Notes under the pieces: model-generated
What the model was told of the DNA's origin: nothing
Databases searched by the model: none
Seen by the model: the letters and a program-made list of their open reading frames with translations, nothing else
Program-made: the position numbers and the translations under genes
Shown here: piece by piece, positions 15,961-23,084 of the stretch
How the letters are laid out: each line of letters begins with the position of its first letter
Numbering within the stretch: the first letter of the stretch is position 1
Assembly (NCBI GenBank): GCA_017475265.1
Contig: JAFVFY010000081.1
Location: 1-59,912 of the forward strand
Source of the DNA: Prevotella sp.
GTDB lineage: Bacteria > Bacteroidota > Bacteroidia > Bacteroidales > Bacteroidaceae
DNA: 59,912 bases
Direction of reading: 5' to 3'

Positions 15961-17757
15961 ATGTCAGAATTAACAAAGAACGTTCAGCCGTTACAGGACT
16001 TTAACTGGGACGAGTTTGAGAATGGAACCGTGGCCAACGTCAGCCGTGAGGAACTTGACAAGGCCTACGACGAGACCCTCAGCAAGGTGGCCGACCATCA
16101 GGTGGTGGAAGGCAAGGTCGTCTCTGTGGACAAGAAAGAGGTCGTCGTCAACATCGGTTACAAGAGCGATGGTATTATCCCCGCCACCGAGTTCCGCTAC
16201 AATCCCGAGCTGAAGGCCGGCGACGTGGTGGAGGTCTACGTGGAGAGCGCCGAGGACAAGAAGGGACAGCTCCTTCTCTCGCACAAGAAGGCACGCCTGA
16301 GCCAGGCTTGGGACCGCGTGAACGCAGCTCTCGACGAGCAGCAGGTCATCCAGGGATTCATCAAGTGCCGCACGAAGGGTGGTATGATTGTCGACGTGTT
16401 CGGCATAGAGGCCTTCCTCCCCGGCAGCCAGATCGACGTTCACCCCATCCGCGACTACGACCAGTTCGTGGGCAAGACCATGGAGTTCAAGGTGGTGAAG
16501 ATCAACCAGGAGTTCCGCAATGTCGTCGTCTCTCACAAAGCCCTCATCGAGGCCGAGCTCGAGGCTCAGAAGCAGGAGATCATCTCTCGCTTGGAGAAGG
16601 GCCAGATCCTCGAAGGCACGGTGAAGAACATCACCAGCTACGGTGTGTTCGTAGACCTGGGCGGCGTGGACGGACTCATCCATATCACAGACCTCAGCTG
16701 GGGACGCGTGGACGACCCGAAGAAGGTGGTCGAGCTGGACCAGAAGATCAACGTCGTCATCCTCGACTTCGACGAGGAGAAGAAGCGTATCGCCCTCGGC
16801 CTGAAGCAGCTAACACCGCATCCTTGGGATGCCCTCGATGCCAACCTGAAGGTGGGCGACCACATCAAGGGTAAGGTGGTCGTGCTCGCCGACTACGGCG
16901 CATTCGTAGAGGTGCAGCCCGGCGTGGAGGGACTCATCCACGTCAGCGAGATGTCGTGGAGCCAGCACCTGCGCTCAGCCCAAGAGTTCCTGAAGGTGGG
17001 CGACGAGGTGGAGGCCGTCATCCTGACCCTCGACCGCGACGAGCGCAAGATGTCGCTCGGCATCAAGCAGCTGAAGGAAGACCCATGGGAGGCTATCGAG
17101 GTGAAGTACCCCGTTGGCTCAAAGCATACTGCAAAGGTGCGCAACTTCACCAACTTCGGCGTGTTCGTCGAGCTGGAGGAGGGTGTCGACGGTCTGATTC
17201 ACATCAGCGACCTCTCTTGGACCAAGAAGGTGAAGCACCCCTCAGAGTTCACGAAGGTGGGCGAGCCTATCGACGTGGTCGTGCTCGACATCGACAAGGA
17301 GAATCGTCGTCTCAGCCTTGGTCACAAGCAGTTGGAGGACAATCCTTGGGATGAGTTTGAGGCACAGTTCACCGTCGGCAGCGTCCACAATGGTAAGATT
17401 CTTGAAGTGCTCGAGAAGGGTGCCGTCATCCAGCTGGCCGAGAATGTGGAAGGCTTCGCTACTCCGAAGCACCTGCAGAAGGAAGATGGCTCACAGGCCG
17501 TGCAGGGCGAGGAACTGCCCTTCAAGGTGATTGAGTTCAACAAGGACTCGAAGCGCATCATCCTCTCGCACAGCCGCACCTTCGAGGATCCCGCACGCGA
17601 AGAGAAGCGCGCCGCTACCCGTAAGGCTGCTGCTCCCCGTGCCGCTGCCGCCAAGAAGGAGGAGACCCCGAAGATTGAGAACGTTGCCGCTAGCACCACG
17701 CTCGGTGACCTCGATGTCCTGGCCAACCTCAAGGCTCAGATGGAGAACAAGGATTAA
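15961..17757 (+). CDS. rpsA: 30S ribosomal protein S1
   Basis: This 598-residue protein consists of six S1 (OB-fold) repeats. The repeat signature is visible as YGVFVDLGGVDGLIH, YGAFVEVQPGVEGLIH and FGVFVELEEGVDGLIH, each followed by DLSW or EMSW. The C-terminal tail is Ala/Lys-rich. It binds mRNA at the ribosome and aids translation initiation; Bacteroidetes leaders lack strong Shine-Dalgarno sites, so S1 is expected to matter. An ATG 15 bp upstream (15946) is possible. Codon use is strongly biased, as for highly expressed genes. A terminator follows. Confidence 0.97.
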   Translation: MSELTKNVQPLQDFNWDEFENGTVANVSREELDKAYDETLSKVADHQVVEGKVVSVDKKEVVVNIGYKSDGIIPATEFRYNPELKAGDVVEVYVESAEDKKGQLLLSHKKARLSQAWDRVNAALDEQQVIQGFIKCRTKGGMIVDVFGIEAFLPGSQIDVHPIRDYDQFVGKTMEFKVVKINQEFRNVVVSHKALIEAELEAQKQEIISRLEKGQILEGTVKNITSYGVFVDLGGVDGLIHITDLSWGRVDDPKKVVELDQKINVVILDFDEEKKRIALGLKQLTPHPWDALDANLKVGDHIKGKVVVLADYGAFVEVQPGVEGLIHVSEMSWSQHLRSAQEFLKVGDEVEAVILTLDRDERKMSLGIKQLKEDPWEAIEVKYPVGSKHTAKVRNFTNFGVFVELEEGVDGLIHISDLSWTKKVKHPSEFTKVGEPIDVVVLDIDKENRRLSLGHKQLEDNPWDEFEAQFTVGSVHNGKILEVLEKGAVIQLAENVEGFATPKHLQKEDGSQAVQGEELPFKVIEFNKDSKRIILSHSRTFEDPAREEKRAATRKAAAPRAAAAKKEETPKIENVAASTTLGDLDVLANLKAQMENKD

Positions 17758-17776
17758 AAATCATAGTTCATAGAAG

Positions 17777-17812
17777 CTAAAAGGGCGTACCTTTCGTGGT
17801 TCGCCCTTTTAG
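17777..17812 (+). terminator. rpsA terminator
   Basis: CTAAAAGGGCG (17777-17787) pairs perfectly with CGCCCTTTTAG (17802-17812) around a 14-nt loop, 20 bp past the stop codon. Because the stem ends are A- and T-rich it may act in both directions. Confidence 0.8.
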
Positions 17813-17820
17813 TGTATAAT

Positions 17821-17895
17821 CTTATCTGACTGAAATGCGGTTAAACTTATCTGGCTGAAATGCGGTTAAACTTATCTAGCTGATATGCGGTACTT
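17821..17895. repeat. 25-bp tandem repeat running into a gene end
   Basis: Three 25-bp units of CTTATCTGACTGAAATGCGG plus TTAAA type lie head to tail. The third unit contains the last codons and stop of the transglycosylase gene, so the array looks like local duplication of the 3' end of that gene. Confidence 0.85.
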
Positions 17896-18969
17896 CTTAT
17901 ATCGCTCACGGATGCGGTCTACGTATTCGGCGGTCTCCTGTCCTCGCATGTAGCCGTGGTGGACGAGGGTGTCCTGATAGTAACGTGGCTCGCTCAGTCG
18001 GAGCACATACTGCTGTACGTCGGCCCAGCGGTGGGGGTTACGTCCGTCGTGCTGGCAAAGGCGCATGGCATCGTGTATGTGGTGTATACCGCCGTTGTAA
18101 CTTGCCAGTACCATGTTCTGCCGCTCCGTGCGGTCGTGGATGTCTGCGAATTGCTCCTCCAGTTCCTTCAGGTAGCGTGTGGCAGCTTCTATGCTTCGCT
18201 CGGGATTGTTCAGTTGGTCGCGGGGCAGACCCAGATGGTCGGCAGTGGCGGGCATAATCTGCATCAGGCCCCGTGCACCAGCCCAGGAACGTGCCTCTGG
18301 GTCGAAGGTTGACTCCTGGTAGCATTGGGCGGCCAGTAGTCGCCAGTCCCAGCCTATGCGACGGCCATAGTGCTTGAAATGAGCATCGTAGTGGGAGATG
18401 ACACTTTTTGACAGCATGGGGGCGTAGACGCGGCGCTTCACTTTCTTGAGTGACAGCAACTGACGCTCCTTGGCCTGTGTTTCAGCAAATAGGGTAGGGT
18501 GGTACCACTCCTGCAGGGCCTGCTCCAGCAACGGCTTGCCAGCTCCAACCTGCCAACCTGCAGAGAGCGAGTCGTTCTTCATGCGCAGGGCAATGATATC
18601 ACCGTCACCGTCTGCAAGGCGTGAGAGTAGTTCTGCTGTGTCGCGACACACTTCTATGCGTAGCCTTACCCCCAGGCTGCTGGCGAATTTCTCGCACATG
18701 AGGTAGTGAACGCCCAAGTGTCGACCCTGATAGTCATAATATGTATCTGGACCAGATAGCGTGAGGGCAATCAGTTCGCCCGCCTTCTGGATGGTGGGCA
18801 GGTCGAAACCTTCATCGACAGTTTGCGTTCCCCATACAGGTGATGGCTGTGGAGCAGGACGCTCTTCGCAACTGACAAGAAAAGCAGAAAAAAGAAAGAA
18901 TAATAAGAATAATGTGCTTATTGCAGTCAGATTATTCTTATTATTCCAATTGTTTTCAAACAAAGACAT
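17872..18969 (-). CDS. MltF-like lytic transglycosylase, lipoprotein
   Basis: This 365-residue protein has a signal sequence with a lipobox (FLVSC, Cys34). A periplasmic solute-binding-like domain follows (LIALTLSGPDTYYDYQG to about residue 170). The C-terminal SLT domain has the catalytic-Glu motif QESTFDPEA, GARGLMQIMPATA and LASYNGG. The architecture is that of MltF, which cleaves peptidoglycan to 1,6-anhydro-muropeptides. It is probably anchored to the outer membrane. The stop codon lies in a 25-bp tandem repeat. The kinase gene precedes it on the same strand by 12 bp. Confidence 0.92.
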   Translation of the reverse strand: MSLFENNWNNKNNLTAISTLFLLFFLFSAFLVSCEERPAPQPSPVWGTQTVDEGFDLPTIQKAGELIALTLSGPDTYYDYQGRHLGVHYLMCEKFASSLGVRLRIEVCRDTAELLSRLADGDGDIIALRMKNDSLSAGWQVGAGKPLLEQALQEWYHPTLFAETQAKERQLLSLKKVKRRVYAPMLSKSVISHYDAHFKHYGRRIGWDWRLLAAQCYQESTFDPEARSWAGARGLMQIMPATADHLGLPRDQLNNPERSIEAATRYLKELEEQFADIHDRTERQNMVLASYNGGIHHIHDAMRLCQHDGRNPHRWADVQQYVLRLSEPRYYQDTLVHHGYMRGQETAEYVDRIRERYKKYRISAR

Positions 18970-18981
18970 CTGAATATCTTT

Positions 18982-20133
18982 CTAGTCCTTCTTCAGCGGT
19001 ACAAGGACGCTGAAGGTAGAGCCTTCGCCGAGCACAGATTCTGCCATGACGTCACCACCGTTCTTAGCAGCAAAGTCAGCACAGAGTTGCAGTCCCAGTC
19101 CGGAACCCTCTTCGCCGCTGGTGCCGTAGGTGGTATCTCCCTTGTGGAAGATGCCAGCGATGCGCTCCGGGGCAATGCCCACGCCATGATCGTGGATGCT
19201 GATTTTGGCAAACTCGTCATTCTCCTTGCGCATGGTGATTTCCACGCTGCTGCCTTCGGGCGAGAACTTCACAGCATTAGACATGAAGTTACGGACGATG
19301 GTCTTCAGCATGTCATTGTCGGCACGGACAACGAGCGGTGAGCCAGGAGCCTGATAGTTCAGCTTGATGTTCTTCGTCATGGCAATCATCTCGAAGATGT
19401 CCACCACGCCAGGTATGATGTCGTTGAGGTCGAGGTCTTGTGTCACCACGTTCAGTCGTCCCGTCTGGCTCTTCGTCCATTTCAACAGGTTGTCCAGCAG
19501 GTCGTGCACCTCCTCACTCTCTTTGTTAGCCTTGTCGAGCAACTCAAACAGTTCTGGTCCAACCATATCGGCGGGTACGGCGTTCACCACGAGGTTGAGT
19601 ACCATACGTATGGAAGCCATGGGCGAGCGCAGGTCATGGGCGATGACGGAGTACATCTTGTCGCGGTTCGAGATGGTGGCACGCAGCTCTGCGTTCTGTT
19701 TCTCGATAATGCGACGTGCAGCCACGAGCTTTATCTGGTGGAACACACGGATGGTCAGCTCTTCCTTGTTGAAGGGCTTCGTGAGGAAGTCGCTGGCACC
19801 CACTTGGAAACCGTGCACCAGGTCGCTGGGGTTGTTGAGAGCCGTGAGGAAAATAATGGGGATGTCTGCGGTCGAAGGGTCTTTCTTGAGGATGGTGGCG
19901 GTGTCGAAACCGTTGATGTCGGGCATCATGACGTCAAGAAGTATCAGGTCGGGCTTTTCAGCCTTGGCCTGCTCAATACACATATTGCCACAGTTGGCAG
20001 TGCAAATCTGGTATTTCTCGTTGCCCAAAAGTATCTTCAGCAGTAGCACATTGCTCACCACATCGTCTACGATGAGTACCTTATAATCGCTCTTATTAAT
20101 CCGCGATTCTAACTTTTCGCCATTGTCTTGCAT
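18982..20133 (-). CDS. Receiver-histidine kinase hybrid
   Basis: This 383-residue cytoplasmic protein has an N-terminal receiver (KVLIVDDV, LDVMMPDINGF with the phospho-Asp, and KPFNKEEL), a short coiled linker, a HisKA box (SVIAHDLRSPMASI) and an HATPase domain (NFMSNAVKFS, DHGVGI, GEEGSGLGL). It has no transmembrane segment or sensory domain, so input probably comes through phosphorylation of its receiver by another kinase. No cognate output regulator is adjacent. A consensus promoter is at 20169-20200; the transglycosylase gene follows by 12 bp and may be co-transcribed. Confidence 0.93.
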   Translation of the reverse strand: MQDNGEKLESRINKSDYKVLIVDDVVSNVLLLKILLGNEKYQICTANCGNMCIEQAKAEKPDLILLDVMMPDINGFDTATILKKDPSTADIPIIFLTALNNPSDLVHGFQVGASDFLTKPFNKEELTIRVFHQIKLVAARRIIEKQNAELRATISNRDKMYSVIAHDLRSPMASIRMVLNLVVNAVPADMVGPELFELLDKANKESEEVHDLLDNLLKWTKSQTGRLNVVTQDLDLNDIIPGVVDIFEMIAMTKNIKLNYQAPGSPLVVRADNDMLKTIVRNFMSNAVKFSPEGSSVEITMRKENDEFAKISIHDHGVGIAPERIAGIFHKGDTTYGTSGEEGSGLGLQLCADFAAKNGGDVMAESVLGEGSTFSVLVPLKKD

Positions 20134-20168
20134 GTGTCAAATCAGATGATTAAATAAGGTTTAGGCTG

Positions 20169-20200
20169 CAAATATAAACCTTTAATTTGAAATATCCAAA
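20169..20200 (-). promoter_or_regulatory. Promoter of the kinase gene
   Basis: On the minus strand TTTG (20197-20200) and TATATTTG (20169-20176) are separated by 20 bp, a full consensus. Confidence 0.8.
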
Positions 20201-20268
20201 TTTAATTGACATTTTTTTTCTGTGACTGTGCAAAAACTGTGCAAATCTGTGCAAATGCCTGCAAACAA

Positions 20269-21135
20269 CTATTTCATTGCTTCTCGCAGCCGTATGCGTG
20301 TGAGCACCTGTTTTGTGTTGAAACTGAACTCTCCGTTCATCACCCAGGAGAAATAGCCTTGGTCGAACTTCAAAACGTCGGCGACGGTCTTACCCTTGTG
20401 CTTGCCGAAGTTGAAGTACTCGGTCATCACGGGTTTACCGTCCTTGTCGAGGATGGTGTTGCCCTTCTCATCCTTGGCCTCTCCCCATACGATGCGGCCT
20501 GCGAAGTCCACATTATTATTTACACGCGAGAACTGGCTGAGGAAGTCCATGTCGTTCTCCAACACACGACCCTCTGGGTCTTCGCCCAGCGAGCGCTGGT
20601 GCTCTGCAGTGTAGTGGTCTAGTTCGGCCTGTAGCACACGGTAGGTGGCCTCGGTGTCTTGGTCGGCACGGTGGGCCTCGAAGTCCTCTTCCATCTTGTG
20701 GCCAATGTAGAATTTATAGGCAGCGGCAAGGTTACGACGTTCCATCTTGTGGAAGATGGTCTGTGCGTCGATGAGGCGGCATCGGGAGAAATCGAAGTCT
20801 ATACCAGCACGCAGGAACTCTTCCGCCAGCAATGGAATGTCGAAGTGGTTGCTGTTGAAGCCGGCGAAGTCGCAGCCCAGGAATTTGTCGGCCAGTGTTT
20901 TGGCTATCTGTTTGAACGTGGGCTTGTCGGCAACGGTTTCATCGCTGATGCCTGTCAGCTTGGTAATCATTTCCTCAATATGGCATCCTGGGTTGATGAG
21001 GAAGTTGTCACGTTCCTCGGAGCCGTTGGGAAATACCTTGATATACGACAGCTGTATAATCCTGTCATGTACTATATCAAGACCGGTCGTCTCCAAATCG
21101 AAGACGACCAGCGGTTTATTCAGGTTTAGTTTCAT
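20269..21135 (-). CDS. 3'-5' exonuclease (DnaQ-like) with a C-terminal extension
   Basis: This 288-residue protein has a DEDD exonuclease domain: ExoI VVFDLETTGLD, ExoII GFNSNHFDIPLL and ExoIII HRADQDTEATY. The C-terminal 90 residues hold FNFGKHKGKTVADVL, typical of the DUF3820/exodeoxyribonuclease-X-like C-terminal domain. It resembles the epsilon proofreading subunit but is not fused to the polymerase. It lies immediately downstream of dnaN, which fits a replication role. A hairpin repeat separates the two genes. Confidence 0.9.
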   Translation of the reverse strand: MKLNLNKPLVVFDLETTGLDIVHDRIIQLSYIKVFPNGSEERDNFLINPGCHIEEMITKLTGISDETVADKPTFKQIAKTLADKFLGCDFAGFNSNHFDIPLLAEEFLRAGIDFDFSRCRLIDAQTIFHKMERRNLAAAYKFYIGHKMEEDFEAHRADQDTEATYRVLQAELDHYTAEHQRSLGEDPEGRVLENDMDFLSQFSRVNNNVDFAGRIVWGEAKDEKGNTILDKDGKPVMTEYFNFGKHKGKTVADVLKFDQGYFSWVMNGEFSFNTKQVLTRIRLREAMK

Positions 21136-21150
21136 ATCGCGATTAAGTAT

Positions 21151-21180
21151 CCTCCCCCTTTGAGGGGAGGTTGGTGGGGG
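21151..21180. repeat. CCTCCCC-CTTTG-AGGGGAGG repeat
   Basis: A hairpin-forming repeat fills the gap between dnaN and the exonuclease gene. Related GC-rich units occur inside GH115, GH127, trpE and the RM gene and between trpB and trpE. Confidence 0.75.
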
Positions 21181-22305
21181 CTAGTCATTAAGCAGCATTG
21201 GCATCATCAGCATAAGCACATCCTGGTTCTCAGGCTGTTCTGAGGGAAGTACAAGTCCGGCACGGCTGGGGTCGGCTAGCTGTATGAGCACCTGTTCACA
21301 TTCGAAGTTGCTTAATATCTCTATGAACGACGAGCCTTTGAAGCCGATGCTCATGGGCATGCCGTTGTAGTCACACGACATGTGCTCCGTAGCAGTTTTC
21401 GAGAAGTCGTAGTCCTCTGCGTCGAGCTGGAGTGTTCCGTTCTCCACGTGGAAGCGGATGAGGTTGCTCGAGTCATTGCTGAAGGGCTGTACGCGACGAA
21501 GTGCAGCCAGCAGCCCCTGACGGTCGACGGTGAGCTGGTTGGGGTTGCTCTGCGGTATGACGGAGTTATAGTTGGGGTAACGTCCTTCGATAAGACGGCA
21601 GGTGAGCACACCCTCTTCGTAGATGACTTCAGCGTTGCGGTCGTCGAAGCGTATGACAACATCGCCACCCTGCTTGCCGAGAACGCCCTTAAGCAGTGTA
21701 GCTGGTTTCTTGGGCAGTATGAACGATGCGGGCTGGTCGCTGCTGATGTTCAGAATCTTGTTGCGCACCAGCTTGTGTCCGTCGCTGGCAACGATGGCCA
21801 GATGGTCGGGCGTAAGGTCAAAATATATGCCATTCATCACGGGGCGCAGCTCGTCCTGGGCGGTAGCGAAGAGCGTACGAGTGATGTTGTCGTTGAGCAC
21901 GGGTGTGGGAATGTTGATGATGGTGGCCTCGTCGCCTATTTGCTGTGGCTGTGGGAACTCGTCAGCATTCTCTACGGGCAGGGAGAACATACCGTTGAGG
22001 TAGCTGATGCGGGCGATGTTCTGCGTCTGGTCCACCTCGAAGGTGATGGGCTGCTCACTGATGCCCTTGACGGCTTCCAGCAGGTCGTGGTTGCCCACGC
22101 AGAAACGTCCGTTGCCGTCGTTGTCGTTAAGCTCCAGGTTGGTCTTCATCATCACCTCGCTGTCGGAGGCCGTCAGATGGAGTCGTCCGTCGATGACCTC
22201 GAAGAGGAAGTCACCGAGGATGGGAAGCGAGTTCTTACTGTTGATAACTCTTGCCAGGGCAGACAGACGGTTGCCCAGGGCGGTACTTGAAACTGTGAAT
22301 CTCAT
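21181..22305 (-). CDS. dnaN: DNA polymerase III beta subunit (sliding clamp)
   Basis: This 374-residue protein is a full-length sliding clamp. It starts MRFTVSSTALGNRLSALARV, has the inter-domain motifs NSLPILGDFLFEV and GRYPNYNSVIP, and ends VLMLMMPMLLND, equivalent to the usual MPMRL end. It encircles DNA and tethers the replicase. ATG 22305 is used because homologous clamps begin at this Met. A consensus promoter is at 22338-22368. Confidence 0.97.
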   Translation of the reverse strand: MRFTVSSTALGNRLSALARVINSKNSLPILGDFLFEVIDGRLHLTASDSEVMMKTNLELNDNDGNGRFCVGNHDLLEAVKGISEQPITFEVDQTQNIARISYLNGMFSLPVENADEFPQPQQIGDEATIINIPTPVLNDNITRTLFATAQDELRPVMNGIYFDLTPDHLAIVASDGHKLVRNKILNISSDQPASFILPKKPATLLKGVLGKQGGDVVIRFDDRNAEVIYEEGVLTCRLIEGRYPNYNSVIPQSNPNQLTVDRQGLLAALRRVQPFSNDSSNLIRFHVENGTLQLDAEDYDFSKTATEHMSCDYNGMPMSIGFKGSSFIEILSNFECEQVLIQLADPSRAGLVLPSEQPENQDVLMLMMPMLLND

Positions 22306-22337
22306 ATTATTATTTGTTAGTATGCGAATTTGGAGCA

Positions 22338-22368
22338 CAAAAATACAAAAAAGTGTGTTATTAGCAAA
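22338..22368 (-). promoter_or_regulatory. dnaN promoter
   Basis: On the minus strand TTTG (22365-22368) and TATTTTTG (22338-22345) are separated by 19 bp. The divergent DUF3127 gene has a weaker TAATTTCG box at 22408-22415. Confidence 0.8.
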
Positions 22369-22461
22369 ATATTCTTGATTTTTTTTCGTCTTTTCAAACT
22401 ATTTTAGTAATTTCGCCGACGATTTAGAAAATAACAAACATAACAACCAAATTTTAATTGT

Positions 22462-22947
22462 ATGGATTTAACAGGAAAAGTAATTGCTATCTTGCAGCCT
22501 CGTAGTGGTCAGTCACAGCGTACTGGTAACCCATGGATGAGTCAGGAATATGTTATTGAGGTTCCGGGACAGTTTCCCCGTAGGATGGTTTTCACCGTGT
22601 TCGGCGAAGAACGTCTCAAAATGTTCAACATCCAAGCGGGTGAAGAAATAACCGTTCAGTTTGACATTGATGCTCATGAATATCAGGGGCGTTGGTTCAA
22701 TGATATCCGTGCCTTTAACGTTTTCCGTGGACAGCCCGCCCAGAGCGTACCAGCTGCTACTACCGTTGCTAGTGGTGTTCCTGGTGCCACGCCCTTCCCG
22801 CCAGCTCCAGATGCTGCCTCTGTAGCTCCTCAGGGGCCTCCTTTCCCACCAGCTCCTGGTGTTGCTCCTGCCGCTCCTCAGGCTACCCCGTTCCCTCCAG
22901 CTCCGGAAGGCGCTGAGGAAGGTGCGGCCGATGACCTGCCGTTTTAA
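22462..22947 (+). CDS. DUF3127 protein with an SSB-like acidic tail
   Basis: This 161-residue protein has an N-terminal DUF3127 domain (residues 1-95; MDLTGKVIAILQPRSGQ, ERLKMFNIQAGEEITVQFDI), an OB-like beta-rich fold. The linker contains three PFPPAP units separated by Ala/Val/Gln, and the protein ends ADDLPF. That end closely mimics the DDDIPF tip of single-stranded DNA-binding proteins, which recruits repair and replication partners. It is divergent from dnaN. A single-stranded DNA-binding role is inference from the tail and the fold. Confidence 0.88.
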   Translation: MDLTGKVIAILQPRSGQSQRTGNPWMSQEYVIEVPGQFPRRMVFTVFGEERLKMFNIQAGEEITVQFDIDAHEYQGRWFNDIRAFNVFRGQPAQSVPAATTVASGVPGATPFPPAPDAASVAPQGPPFPPAPGVAPAAPQATPFPPAPEGAEEGAADDLPF

Positions 22948-23004
22948 AGGGCAATAGATTTACTCTTTGAGGTTCTATAAGAATTAGTATTTCGTAATTC
23001 CATC

Positions 23005-23057
23005 AAGAGGGTGTGTCAAAATACGCGAAGCGTATGATATCTATGACACACCCTCTT
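23005..23057 (+). terminator. Strong terminator between convergent genes
   Basis: A 14-bp perfect stem (23005-23018 with 23044-23057) carries an inner TACGCG-AA-CGTA hairpin and is followed by TTTCTTTT. It ends the DUF3127 transcript and, in reverse, could end the GH115 transcript. Confidence 0.85.
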
Positions 23058-23084
23058 TTCTTTTAGTATCTTTATGGATTGCTC

